In this document: positions 8,828 through 17,764 of the stretch, piece by piece | How the letters are laid out: the number at the start of each line of letters is the position of its first letter | Numbering within the stretch: position 1 is the first letter of the stretch | Program-made: the position numbers and the translations under genes | Assembly (NCBI GenBank): GCA_965230185.1 | Contig: OZ245995.1 | Coordinates: 2,356,001 to 2,420,000 of the forward strand | Origin: Motiliproteus sp965230185 | GTDB lineage: Bacteria; Pseudomonadota; Gammaproteobacteria; Pseudomonadales; Balneatricaceae | Direction of reading: 5' to 3' | Length of the DNA: 64,000 nucleotides | The notes under the pieces: generated by a model | Seen by the model: only the letters and a program-made list of their open reading frames with translations | What the model was told of the DNA's origin: nothing | The model's database searches: none

Positions 8828-9012
8828 CTGGGTAAATTTTCCTGTGTCGCTTCTTCAGTTTCCGGGCGTCTCCTTGTCGCCGTCTGCAGAGTCAGGCAAC
8901 GGCCGGGATACCCGTGTTGCGCTATACACTACCGTATATAAGTCGATGCTGTAACTACCTCACCTGCAAAAAGTGGGGAAAATAGCGGTAACCGAATGCG
9001 ACAGATGATTGT

Positions 9013-9261
9013 TCAGCGTTCTGCGAGGGGAGGCGTGAGAGGCTGCATGGAAACTTCGGAATAACCGCGGCTCTGCTGACGTCGGCGGATAGCGTCCAGC
9101 TGGCGCATCGCCTGCTGCCGACAGGAGATGACATCCTGTTTGCAGCCGGCCAGACCATTGCTGAGATTGCCCCAGGAGCGAATCAGCACCCAGTCGCCAA
9201 AAAGGTCTTGAGAAAGGCGTACGATGAAGTAATGTTGCTGCTTCCGCCAGTTGATAACCAC
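9013..9261 (-). CDS. Small WGR-domain protein
   Basis: An 82-residue protein that is nearly all WGR-like domain: YFIVRLSQDLFGDWVLIRSW followed by GN at the signature Trp-Gly position, then a helix (CRQQAMRQLDAIRRRQQSRGY). WGR domains occur in PARPs and in stand-alone bacterial proteins, where they are thought to bind nucleic acid. Start is GTG at 9261 with AAGG upstream. It is divergent from pdxB. No catalytic domain is attached, so any partner must be separate. Confidence 0.75.
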   Translation of the reverse strand: MVINWRKQQHYFIVRLSQDLFGDWVLIRSWGNLSNGLAGCKQDVISCRQQAMRQLDAIRRRQQSRGYSEVSMQPLTPPLAER

Positions 9262-9413
9262 AGAACTGCCTTACAAATGGATGGTTGAGTGTGACAGGGC
9301 AAAAATGAGCGCAGCATTGAGCCTGAAGCGGGCCCGTTTGTAAATAGCTGAAGGATGGCCGACCCCGATTATCAACGGCGGCTGAAACCATATACACAGA
9401 ACACAGGAACATT

Positions 9414-10562
9414 ATGCGAATAGTCGCTGACGAGAACATCCCTCTGGTCGATGCGTTTTTCTCCGGCATCGGCGAAGTCAGTCGGGTGCCCGGTCGTAGT
9501 ATGAGTGCCGGGCAGGTGCGCGAAGCCGATATCCTGCTGGTCCGTTCGGTGACGCCGGTCGGTCCCGAACTGCTCCAGGGCAGCCGTGTTCGATTTGTGG
9601 CCAGCGCCACCATCGGCACCGACCACATCGACCTGCCCTGGCTGCAGCGCCAGAACATCGGTTTTTCCAGCGCGCCGGGCTGCAATGCCGATTCGGTGGT
9701 CGATTATGTTCTGTCAGCGCTTTTTCAGCTGGCTGCAGAAACCGGTGAGGATCTCGGTCAGAAGCAGCCGGGTATTGTTGGCGTTGGTAATGTCGGTGGT
9801 CGTTTGCAACAGCGGCTGTCGGCGCTGGGGTATACCCCCGTGCTTAATGATCCGCCCAGGGCGGTGCAGGATTCCGGAGAGCTCAGGTTCACTGAGCTGG
9901 AGGCTCTGGTGGAGCAGTGCGATCTGATCTGTCTCCATACGCCGCTGACCCGCCAGGGTGAGTTTCCCAGCTTTCATCTCTTTGACGAATCTCTGCTGGA
10001 GCGTCTCCGCCCCGGGACCTGGCTGCTGAACGCGGGAAGGGGAGGGGCCATTGATAATCGTGCGTTGTCGGCCCTGCTCGACCGGCGGCCGGATCTTCGA
10101 GTGGTGCTGGATGTCTGGGAAGGGGAGCCGGCAATCGACCCGCAACTGGCCGCTAAGGTCAGCCTGGCAACGCCCCATATCGCCGGTTACAGCATGGAGG
10201 GGCGGATGCGGGGCACCGAGATGATCTACCAGGCTGTTTGCCGGCATCTGCAGCGACGCGCCGATATCACTCTGGCGCAGCTGCTGCCGGCACCGGCTGT
10301 TGCGACGGTTGAACTCAATGACAGCGATGAAGACCTGTTGCCGTCGCTGGTCGGACTCCGCTACGACCTGTGTGCTGATCATCGGCGACTGATGCGGCTG
10401 ATGCATGGGAGTGCCGATCAGCGGGCGCAGGGCTTTGACAGACTGCGTAAAGAGTATCCGGTGCGGCGGGAGTTCAGCAGTCTCACCGTAAAGGGGCTGG
10501 CTGCCGGTAGTACGATGGCAGCGAGGCTGGCGGCTGCCGGTTTCGACGTGACGGGCCACTAG
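9414..10562 (+). CDS. pdxB: Erythronate-4-phosphate dehydrogenase
   Basis: The 382-residue NAD-dependent 2-hydroxyacid dehydrogenase oxidises 4-phosphoerythronate in the DXP-dependent pyridoxal phosphate pathway. It starts with MRIVADENIPLVDAFF, typical of PdxB. It has the Rossmann signature GIVGVGNVGGRLQQRL near 117-132, the CNADSVVDYV segment, and the C-terminal PdxB dimerisation region (after about residue 290), which other dehydrogenases of the superfamily lack. AGGA precedes the ATG. A hairpin follows the stop. PdxB feeds PLP supply; PLP users here include TrpB, AlaA and the MocR protein. Confidence 0.95.
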   Translation: MRIVADENIPLVDAFFSGIGEVSRVPGRSMSAGQVREADILLVRSVTPVGPELLQGSRVRFVASATIGTDHIDLPWLQRQNIGFSSAPGCNADSVVDYVLSALFQLAAETGEDLGQKQPGIVGVGNVGGRLQQRLSALGYTPVLNDPPRAVQDSGELRFTELEALVEQCDLICLHTPLTRQGEFPSFHLFDESLLERLRPGTWLLNAGRGGAIDNRALSALLDRRPDLRVVLDVWEGEPAIDPQLAAKVSLATPHIAGYSMEGRMRGTEMIYQAVCRHLQRRADITLAQLLPAPAVATVELNDSDEDLLPSLVGLRYDLCADHRRLMRLMHGSADQRAQGFDRLRKEYPVRREFSSLTVKGLAAGSTMAARLAAAGFDVTGH

Positions 10563-10576
10563 ATCACTTGCTGTCG

Positions 10577-10597
10577 GCCCCGGTCTGAAGCCGGGGC
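10577..10597 (+). terminator. Hairpin after pdxB
   Basis: GCCCCGG / CCGGGGC arms with a 7-base loop, 15 bases past the pdxB stop. It has no long T-run, so strength is uncertain. Confidence 0.5.
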
Positions 10598-10684
10598 TAC
10601 TTGGAGCAGGATAACAAACACAGTATCCTTGCAGCTCCATTTCCATGCTGTAAATCCGCCCCTGAGGTTCAGATAGTTGTCAGT

Positions 10685-11392
10685 ATGACTGTGCCGCGCC
10701 TGCAACAGACTAAAGAGCAGCTTCAGTTTGACGAGTTGCGTTTCCCCGTCGGTGAGAGGATGAAGCTGGAGGTGCGTTCCCCCGGAGCTCGCTATTCGGT
10801 TGTTTACGCCGGTCATTTTCAGGGCCGGTCGTTACTGCTGTCGGTACCGCAGAGAAACGGTAAACCGCAGCTGATACCCGAGGGGGCGCCGGTGACCGTG
10901 CGGCTGATCGCCGCCAATCGTGCCTGCGCATTTTCAACCCGGGTACAGAAAAGCCAGCTCAGCCCGTTTCCGATGCTGTGTCTGGAGTATCCGGCGGCGG
11001 TGGAAGCGGTGCTGGTGCGCAAGGCGGCACGAGTCCAGAGTCGGCTGGTTGTTTCTCTTGATGAAGCGGACGAAAGCGGTCCGGGTGGCGTCTGGCCCAG
11101 GCAGGCGGTCTGTACCGATATCAGTCTGCACGGTGCCCGCATTGAAGCCGGCGACATGCTTGCCGAAGTCGGAGATCAGCTGCTGATGACCGCGAGAATG
11201 AAAGTTGGCGAGATTGATCAGCTGATGCTGACCCGTTGCTCGATCCGTAACCTGGAGGATCTTGAAGATCCGCTCAGTGGCGAGTATCGGGTGGTACATG
11301 GCGTTGAATTTGTTGATATGGATGAAGAGACCCGGTTGATTCTGAGTGGCTTTGTATTCCAGCAGATGCTGAAAGAGCAGGGGGCGCTCTGA
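10685..11392 (+). CDS. PilZ-domain protein (YcgR-like), probable c-di-GMP effector
   Basis: A 235-residue protein in two domains. The N-terminal ~105 residues resemble the YcgR N-terminal (YcgN-like) beta domain. The C-terminal part is a PilZ domain with the RKAARVQSR motif (the basic RxxxR element) and DISLHGAR (the D/NxSxxG element), the two parts that wrap around cyclic di-GMP. Relatives brake flagellar motors or act on other surface machinery. ATG at 10685 is preferred to an upstream TTG at 10601. The window also encodes two GGDEF-EAL proteins that could set its ligand. Confidence 0.82.
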   Translation: MTVPRLQQTKEQLQFDELRFPVGERMKLEVRSPGARYSVVYAGHFQGRSLLLSVPQRNGKPQLIPEGAPVTVRLIAANRACAFSTRVQKSQLSPFPMLCLEYPAAVEAVLVRKAARVQSRLVVSLDEADESGPGGVWPRQAVCTDISLHGARIEAGDMLAEVGDQLLMTARMKVGEIDQLMLTRCSIRNLEDLEDPLSGEYRVVHGVEFVDMDEETRLILSGFVFQQMLKEQGAL

Positions 11393-11441
11393 ACCGGGAA
11401 GCCTGACGGCGAAAACCGATGATCTGAGTATTGAGGTTGTG

Positions 11442-12557
11442 ATGTTTACACTGGGACTGATTATCAATCCGCTGGCCGGAGTCGGTGGCAGCGTGGCGCT
11501 CAAAGGTAGTGACGGCGAGGAGACGGCGCGCAGGGCGCTGGCGCTGGGAGCCGTGCCGAAGGCGGGAGAGCGCACCGCTCAGGCGCTGTCGGTGCTGACC
11601 GGTTTGTCATTCCGATTATGCTGTGCACCGGGGGAAATGGGGGCGGATATCGCCCGCGATCTGGGGTTTGAGCCTGAAGTGATCGGAGAAATAGAAGTGG
11701 GTCACACCTGTGCTGAAGACACCCGTCGGGTCGCCCGGGAGATGCAGCAGGCGGGTGTCGATCTGATCCTGTTTGCCGGGGGTGACGGGACGGCCCGGGA
11801 TATCTGCGAGGCCGTCTCGGATTCGATCCCGGTGCTGGGGGTGCCGGCGGGGGTCAAAATCCACTCCGGCGTCTATGCGGTCACTCCCAGGGCGGCCGGT
11901 GAAATCGTTGCCATGCTGGTACGTGGCGAACTGGTAACCCTGCGTGATCAGGAGGTTCGAGATATCGACGAGGAGGCGTTCCGTGAAGGCATGGTCCGTG
12001 CCCGCTATTACGGCGAGCTGCTGGTGCCGGAAGAGGGGCGTTACCTTCAGCATGTAAAAAACGGCAGCGGCCGGGAGATCGAGGAGCTGGTACTCGGCGA
12101 TATTGCCGCCGAAGTGGTGGAAACCATGGAGGACGATGTTTTTTATGTGATGGGGTCGGGCACCACCGTACAGGCCGTGATGGATGAGCTGGGGCTGCCC
12201 AATACGCTGCTGGGGGTGGATCTGGTAAGGAATAACGAGCTGGTGGCCAGTGATCTTACGGCGGATCAGCTGCTGAATACTATCGGTGATCAGCCTACCC
12301 GTATCCTGATCACGGTGATTGGCGGACAGGGCCATATTATCGGCCGGGGCAATCAGCAGCTGAGTCCGGAACTGCTGAGGCGAATCGGTCGGGACAACCT
12401 GATCGTAGTAGCGAGTAAAACCAAGCTGAAAGCGCTGGAGGGGCGTCCCCTGATTGTTGACTCCGGCGACGGTGAACTGAATCATCAGCTGTCCGGTCTG
12501 ATCCGGGTGATCACCGGCTATAAAGATGCAGTGCTGTACCGGGTTGCAGATTACTGA
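11442..12557 (+). CDS. ATP-NAD kinase family protein (AcoX-like)
   Basis: A 371-residue protein of the NAD kinase/diacylglycerol kinase superfamily. It begins LGLIINPLAGVGGSVALKG and carries the GGDGTARDI motif, equivalent to the catalytic GGDGT of NAD kinases. It is longer than NadK and matches the AcoX-like subgroup named after a gene in acetoin clusters; the substrate of that subgroup is uncertain. Start is ATG at 11442, one codon after a GTG. A true NadK is encoded at 23047, so this is not the housekeeping enzyme. Confidence 0.8.
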   Translation: MFTLGLIINPLAGVGGSVALKGSDGEETARRALALGAVPKAGERTAQALSVLTGLSFRLCCAPGEMGADIARDLGFEPEVIGEIEVGHTCAEDTRRVAREMQQAGVDLILFAGGDGTARDICEAVSDSIPVLGVPAGVKIHSGVYAVTPRAAGEIVAMLVRGELVTLRDQEVRDIDEEAFREGMVRARYYGELLVPEEGRYLQHVKNGSGREIEELVLGDIAAEVVETMEDDVFYVMGSGTTVQAVMDELGLPNTLLGVDLVRNNELVASDLTADQLLNTIGDQPTRILITVIGGQGHIIGRGNQQLSPELLRRIGRDNLIVVASKTKLKALEGRPLIVDSGDGELNHQLSGLIRVITGYKDAVLYRVADY

Positions 12558-12621
12558 GCCGTTCCCCCGCGATCACCAGCCGACAGCGATGCAAAATACC
12601 GCAATGTACGGCGGCCATTAA

Positions 12622-12648
12622 AAAAGGGAGCGTCAGCTCCCTTTTTTT
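12622..12648. terminator. Bidirectional intrinsic terminator
   Basis: AAAGGGAGC-GTCA-GCTCCCTTTTTTT between the convergent AcoX-like gene and htpX, with an A-run before and T-run after. Confidence 0.9.
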
Positions 12649-12667
12649 GGTCGGGTGTATGCCGGTG

Positions 12668-13552
12668 TCAGCCCCGGGCTCTCAGTGTATCGATCCGATC
12701 GTCCAGTGGCGGATGGCTGGCAAAGAGCTCAGCAAGCCCTCTTTTCAGGCCGCCGTTGATACCGAAGGCGACCAGCTGGTCCGGCATCTCTGCGGGCATC
12801 TCCTGTTCCGCTTTCAGCCGCTGCAGGGCGCCGATCATGGCGTGGCTGCCAGCCAGCCTGGCACCCATTTCGTCGGCACGGTACTCACGCTTGCGGGAGA
12901 ACCAGGCGACAATAATGGATGCCAGAATACCCAGCACGATTTCAGCAAAGATGGTGGTGATGAAGTAGCCGATCCCGTGTCCCTCTTCGTTCTTGAGGAT
13001 GACCCGGTCCACGGTATGACCGATAATCCGGGCGAAGAACATTACGAACGCGTTTACCACGCCCTGAATCAGCGCCAGGGTAACCATATCGCCGTTAGCG
13101 ACGTGGCCGATTTCATGGGCCAGTACCGCTCGGACTTCTTCGGGACGGAAGCGGCTCAGCAGCCCCTGGCTGACGGCGACCAGAGCGTCGTTTCTGTTCC
13201 AGCCGGTGGCAAACGCGTTGGACTGGTGAGAGGGGAAAATACCCACTTCCGGCATCTTGATACCCGCCTGCTGAGACAGCTCGCTGACGGTATCCAGCAG
13301 CCATTTCTCATCGGCATTGCGGGGCTGTTCGATTATCTGAGTACCGGTACTCCGCTTAGCCATCCATTTTGACAGCAGCAGTGAAACCAGGGAGCCGGCC
13401 ATACCGAAGACGGCACAGATAACCAGCAGATTGCCAAGATCCAGATCGATACCGTTTGCCTGCAGTGTCGAGCCGACTCCCAGCAGGCTCAGGGTTATGC
13501 TGGCAATCAGAATGATTGCGAGGTTGGTGGCCAGAAAAAGCAGTATGCGCAT
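12668..13552 (-). CDS. htpX: Membrane-bound zinc metalloprotease HtpX
   Basis: The 294-residue HtpX is an inner-membrane quality-control protease that cuts damaged membrane proteins alongside FtsH. Zinc-binding HEIGH is at residues 146-150, and the third ligand lies in the conserved SRKREYRADEMGA segment. Two N-terminal membrane helices (residues 4-24 and 42-60) and two more after the active site (about 156-176 and 192-215) are visible. AGGAC precedes the ATG. In enterobacteria the gene belongs to the Cpx envelope-stress regulon; no CpxR box was positively identified here. Confidence 0.95.
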   Translation of the reverse strand: MRILLFLATNLAIILIASITLSLLGVGSTLQANGIDLDLGNLLVICAVFGMAGSLVSLLLSKWMAKRSTGTQIIEQPRNADEKWLLDTVSELSQQAGIKMPEVGIFPSHQSNAFATGWNRNDALVAVSQGLLSRFRPEEVRAVLAHEIGHVANGDMVTLALIQGVVNAFVMFFARIIGHTVDRVILKNEEGHGIGYFITTIFAEIVLGILASIIVAWFSRKREYRADEMGARLAGSHAMIGALQRLKAEQEMPAEMPDQLVAFGINGGLKRGLAELFASHPPLDDRIDTLRARG

Positions 13553-13691
13553 AGAATTGTCCTTCAGTGCTTCAGAAAACCTGCTGTTTAGATGGGGGTG
13601 CCGGGAGAAAGTTTCAAGTCATTGAAGACGCAGATTCGGTCGGTTACAGGGTTATAATGGTGTTCGTTCAGCAAATCTCAGAGGAATCCTG

Positions 13692-14597
13692 ATGCAACCG
13701 GTCTTCGATGCCGTCTATGGCGGCCTGAATGGAACCAGCCCCGATGCCCGACGCCTGTTTCACGGGCGTGGTCACTGTTATGAGGGGCTGGAATCGATCA
13801 ATGTTGACCTGTTGCCGCCGCTGGTGCATATCACCCTTTATCAGGAAATGGAGTCACAGCAGCTGCAGGCATTGATCGATTTTACTGCCCGCCAGCCTGG
13901 AGTCGAGGGGGTTCTGGTGCAGCATCGATACCGCCAGGGCGCCCCCAGCGAGGTCTGTTACGGCTCGATTCCGGAATTTCTGAACATTATTGAAGACGGG
14001 CTGATCTATCAGGTTCAGCCGGGTCGCAGGCAGAATTGCGGGTTTTTCCTCGATATGTCGGAAGGTCGGCAATGGGTGCGATTTAACAGCCGCAATGCCC
14101 GAGTACTTAACCTGTTTGCTTATACCTGTGCTTTTTCTGTGGCTGCGGTGGCCGGCGGCGCGGCCAGGGTGGTGAATCTGGACATGAGTCGGGGCGCCCT
14201 GGAGCGGGGGCGGGAGAATCACCGGTTGAATGACCAGGATCTGTCCAGGATACGTTTTCTGCCCCATGAACTGTTCCGCTCCTGGGGACGGGTTCGCAAG
14301 CTGGGGCCCTATGATCGGGTGATTATTGATCCACCATCGTTTCAGAAGGGCAGCTTTGTGGCGGGCAAGGATTATCAGCGGGTACTGCGACGATTACCGG
14401 AGCTGCTGGCCGATCAGGCGAAGATTCTGCTGTGCCTGAATGACCCGGCTATCGGGCCTGACTTTCTGATTGAGCTGATGGCAGCCCATTGTCCGTCGGC
14501 GACCTTTGTCCAGCGGCTGGCGAACCCGGACAGTTTCCCGGAGCGCTTTGAGGAGCGCAGTCTGAAAGTGCTGCTTTTTGAATACCGGGCTCCCTGA
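13692..14597 (+). CDS. Class I SAM-dependent methyltransferase, RlmI/RlmK-like
   Basis: A 301-residue methyltransferase of the group related to the RlmI and RlmK 23S rRNA enzymes. The FLDMSEGRQWV segment, the SAM site VLNLFAYTCAFSVAAVAGGA, an acidic NLDMSRGALERGRENHRLN and the catalytic-loop motif IDPPSFQKG are all present. It lacks the N-terminal PUA domain of RlmI, so the target is uncertain; rRNA is the most likely class of substrate. GAGGA precedes the ATG, and a TATAAT at 13653-13658 is a likely -10 element. Confidence 0.8.
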   Translation: MQPVFDAVYGGLNGTSPDARRLFHGRGHCYEGLESINVDLLPPLVHITLYQEMESQQLQALIDFTARQPGVEGVLVQHRYRQGAPSEVCYGSIPEFLNIIEDGLIYQVQPGRRQNCGFFLDMSEGRQWVRFNSRNARVLNLFAYTCAFSVAAVAGGAARVVNLDMSRGALERGRENHRLNDQDLSRIRFLPHELFRSWGRVRKLGPYDRVIIDPPSFQKGSFVAGKDYQRVLRRLPELLADQAKILLCLNDPAIGPDFLIELMAAHCPSATFVQRLANPDSFPERFEERSLKVLLFEYRAP

Positions 14598-14642
14598 GCC
14601 GGAACGCCGGGCTGACCGTTATCCCCGTTGCTTCGACCGTCG

Positions 14643-14918
14643 TTACTTCCAGTAACAGTCAAAAGCTTTGCGGTAGTCCGGTTTGCGGGTGCTGACGCAG
14701 TTGTCTATTTTCCGCCGTGCTGTTCTGTGGCTGAATACCCGCTTGCGGGTATAGTGCAGCCAGTCGCGATAGTTGCGATTTTCCCTGATGCAAAAGGATT
14801 GGATTCCTCTGTCTCCCGGCCACTTCTCTTTGCACAGTGTGGCGATCTGGCCGGAGTCATCTGCGCCGGATGCAGAGGACAGAAGCAGTGAAACAGTGAG
14901 TAGCAGCGGCTTACGCAT
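14643..14918 (-). CDS. Small secreted cysteine-containing protein
   Basis: A 91-residue protein with an N-terminal signal peptide (MRKPLLLTVSLLLSSASG) and a mature part with four cysteines (TLCKEKWPGD, SFCIREN, NCVSTRKPDY, AFDCYWK) and many basic and aromatic residues. The spacing suggests two disulfides in a periplasmic protein. AGGGA lies before the ATG. Similar short proteins occur in marine gammaproteobacteria, but no function is known to me. Confidence 0.6.
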   Translation of the reverse strand: MRKPLLLTVSLLLSSASGADDSGQIATLCKEKWPGDRGIQSFCIRENRNYRDWLHYTRKRVFSHRTARRKIDNCVSTRKPDYRKAFDCYWK

Positions 14919-15261
14919 TAATCGATCCCTGTTGCGGTGATTCTACGTATCCTGACCTGATCTTCCGGCAGTTTCAAGCGCTGGCCTCGAGGGATGACCT
15001 CCTACGGTTAGGGGGCGGGCGTAGTGCTTGTTTTGTCAATGAGTTAGACTCACCGGTTGAATCCTCTCTGTAGCCGGGAAGTTCCTGCGTTGTTTCAGGT
15101 CGATTTTCAGAACAGTTATCAGATATCTGTAATTGATCAGTTGCAAACAGGTAAGAGCGCAACGCCGGCTGGGCATTACGAGACGTGCGAATTCCGGGCG
15201 TAGCAGCTATCCGGGACCCGCTTCGACAGCTGCGTCGTCACTGACAAGAGACATCTTTATT
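14919..15261. other. Intergenic gap between divergent genes
   Basis: About 340 bp between the small secreted protein gene and the GGDEF-EAL gene. A weak promoter-like pair TTGTCA (15033) and TTGAAT (15057) is spaced by 18. The frame of the GGDEF-EAL gene is open back to 15133, so part of this gap would be coding if an upstream TTG were used. Confidence 0.35.
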
Positions 15262-17673
15262 TTGAATATACCGTTGCGGCAGAGACTGTCCTATCGGCAG
15301 GCTAAATACACACTGATTATCGTACTGATGCTGGGGCTGGTCAGCAGTATGATTCAGATTGCCTTTGACTGGCGTAGCGAACGAACCAGTGTCAGCCAGC
15401 GTATCAACGAATTCGTCAGCCCGTTACAGTCCTCAGCATTGCAGGCCGCCTATGAGCTGGATGAAGTGCTGGCCAGGCGGGTAGTGCAGGGGCTGAACCA
15501 GATAGAGCCTCTCTATGCGGTGACCCTGAAGGATAAGCTGGGAAATGTGATCGCCGAAAAATCCAGGATGCCCGGCGAGGTGGTGGGGCGGGATCTGATG
15601 CAGCTGATTGATGATCGCTCCCGGGAGTTCTCTTTTCCGCTGCGCTTGCCCGAAGGTATTCAGGTCGGGCAACTGACCGTGTCGGTGGATACCGCCGTTC
15701 TTTACCAGGACTTTTTTGATCGCAGCTGGCGCCTGCTGGTATTCGGCGGGCTGCGTAATCTGCTGATGGGCTTCATTCTGCTCGGGCTGTACTTCCTGAT
15801 GGTGACCAAGCCGCTGGTCCAGATCAGCCGCTATATGGGACAACTTCGGGAATCCCATAACCGGCCGGAAACGCTGCTGGTGGATGATTGTCACAGGGAT
15901 AATGAACTGGGGCTGCTGGTCCGCACCTTTAATGATCTCTGGGGCGAGCGCAACAGTGCCGAGCAGGCGCTGGCGATGAGTGAATCCTATTTCCGAATGG
16001 TTATGGAGCAGGCCGGCGAAGGGTTGTACCTGACCGATGTGTCCGGGCGGATACTGGATGTAAATCGCCAGGCCTGTAACTCGCTGGGCTATGAGCGCGA
16101 CGAGTTGCTGACGATGCATGTTGCCGATATCGATCCGGAACTGACAGCCGGAATGATGGAGGAGACTATTGCCGGTATCGACGTCGGCCGTCAGATCTCT
16201 CTGGAAAGCAGCCACCGCAGTAAAGATGGCAGAGTCTATCCCATCGATGTGCGCATAACCCTGGTCGAGCTGAACGGCCAGCAGCGGGTGCTGATGTCGG
16301 TGCGGGATATCAGCGAGCGTAAGCGGGCGGAGGAGCGAATTCGGCATCTGGCCTATTATGACGCATTGACCGGTCTGCCCAACCGCACTCTGCTGCAGGA
16401 CCGGCTCCGTCAGGCACTGGCTTCGGCCCGCCGACATCAGCATCTCGGTGCGCTGATGTTTATGGATCTGGATCGATTCAAGACCATTAACGACTCTCTC
16501 GGCCATGAAGTGGGGGATCATCTGCTGAAGGCGGTTGCCGATCGAATCCGCAGCTGCCTGCGTGGCGAGGATACCGCCTCCCGGCTGGGGGGAGACGAGT
16601 TTGTAGTGCTGGCGCCGGAATTGTCCCGGCGGCCGGAGAAAGCGGTGTCGCGTTCACGTGAGCTGGCGGAGAAGTTGCTGGATCAGTTTCGCCGACCTTT
16701 TCAGATTGGCGATGAGGAGCTGTTTGTATCCGCCAGTATCGGAATCAGCCTGTTTCCCGATGAAGAAACCGATAGCTCCGGGTTGCTTCGCCAGGCGGAT
16801 ACCGCCATGTACCGGGCCAAGGCTTCGTCGGCCGGTTTTCATTTCTACCAGCCTCAGATGCAGATCAGTATCAATGAGCGGCTGATTCTGGAAAAAGATC
16901 TTAACCGTGCTCTTGAGCGCGGAGAGTTTAGGATTCATTACCAGCCACAGGTCAGCAGCGACGGCCGGGTGGTGGGGGCGGAAGCGCTGCTGCGCTGGGT
17001 GCATCCTGAGAAGGGGCTGATCCCGCCGGATAAATTTATACCCATCGCCGAAGAGACCGGCCTGATAAATCCAATCGGCGACTGGGTGCTCGATGAGGCC
17101 TGTCAGCAGCTTGAGACGTGGCTGGACCGTTCGCTGAGTGATGATTTCAGCCGGCTGGCGGTTAATATCAGCCCACGCCAGTTCAGTCACCCCGAATTTT
17201 CGATGCGACTGAGAACGTTGCTGCGACTCTATCCCCGGGCCGCCGGCTATCTGGAATTGGAGCTGACCGAAAACATGCTGATTGATCGGGTTGAGCAGAC
17301 CAGTCGGCAGATGCGGTTGCTGAAGTCCTGGGGGGTGCGGTTCTCGATCGACGATTTCGGTACCGGCTACTCGTCGTTGCGATACCTGAAACACCTGCCT
17401 CTGGATCAGCTGAAGATCGATCAGTCGTTTGTCCGTGATATCTGCGCCGACGACAACAGTCTGGCCATAGTCGACACCATCGTGGCCATGGCGAGGCACC
17501 TTAACCTGAAGATTATCGCCGAAGGAGTGGAAACCGAGCAGGAGCTGGCGTCACTGAAACAGCTGGGCTGTCACAACTATCAGGGTTATCTGTTCTCAAG
17601 ACCGGTGCCGGCCGGGGAGTTCGAACAGTATTTGCAGCGCATAGCGGATGAGCCGCTGATTATCGGCAGCTGA
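15262..17673 (+). CDS. Membrane PAS-GGDEF-EAL cyclic di-GMP enzyme
   Basis: An ~803-residue signalling protein. The first membrane helix (TLIIVLMLGLVSSMIQIAF) and a second (LLVFGGLRNLLMGFILLGLYF, near 155-175) flank a periplasmic sensor of about 120 residues. A PAS domain (FRMVMEQAGEGLYLTDVSGR) follows. The GGDEF domain has an intact active site (RLGGDEFVVL, near 440-450) and an upstream RGED inhibitory site. The EAL domain has GAEALLRW, ELTENMLID, IDDFGTGYSSL and EGVETEQEL. Both synthesis and breakdown of c-di-GMP look possible. The start is uncertain: TTG at 15262 gives MNIPLRQRLS; the frame extends to a TTG at 15133. Confidence 0.88.
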   Translation: MNIPLRQRLSYRQAKYTLIIVLMLGLVSSMIQIAFDWRSERTSVSQRINEFVSPLQSSALQAAYELDEVLARRVVQGLNQIEPLYAVTLKDKLGNVIAEKSRMPGEVVGRDLMQLIDDRSREFSFPLRLPEGIQVGQLTVSVDTAVLYQDFFDRSWRLLVFGGLRNLLMGFILLGLYFLMVTKPLVQISRYMGQLRESHNRPETLLVDDCHRDNELGLLVRTFNDLWGERNSAEQALAMSESYFRMVMEQAGEGLYLTDVSGRILDVNRQACNSLGYERDELLTMHVADIDPELTAGMMEETIAGIDVGRQISLESSHRSKDGRVYPIDVRITLVELNGQQRVLMSVRDISERKRAEERIRHLAYYDALTGLPNRTLLQDRLRQALASARRHQHLGALMFMDLDRFKTINDSLGHEVGDHLLKAVADRIRSCLRGEDTASRLGGDEFVVLAPELSRRPEKAVSRSRELAEKLLDQFRRPFQIGDEELFVSASIGISLFPDEETDSSGLLRQADTAMYRAKASSAGFHFYQPQMQISINERLILEKDLNRALERGEFRIHYQPQVSSDGRVVGAEALLRWVHPEKGLIPPDKFIPIAEETGLINPIGDWVLDEACQQLETWLDRSLSDDFSRLAVNISPRQFSHPEFSMRLRTLLRLYPRAAGYLELELTENMLIDRVEQTSRQMRLLKSWGVRFSIDDFGTGYSSLRYLKHLPLDQLKIDQSFVRDICADDNSLAIVDTIVAMARHLNLKIIAEGVETEQELASLKQLGCHNYQGYLFSRPVPAGEFEQYLQRIADEPLIIGS

Positions 17674-17716
17674 CAGCAGCCTGTCGTCATGCCGCCAACG
17701 GCTTTGCCGGGAGGTG

Positions 17717-17747
17717 TCGAAGGTACCGACGGCGTCGGTACCTTCGA
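17717..17747. terminator. Perfect 14-bp inverted repeat between convergent genes
   Basis: TCGAAGGTACCGAC / GTCGGTACCTTCGA with a 3-base loop. It sits between the stops of the GGDEF-EAL gene and alaA, so a two-way terminator is the simplest reading, though no T-run follows on either strand. Confidence 0.6.
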
Positions 17748-17764
17748 AAGATGCGGCATGGGCC

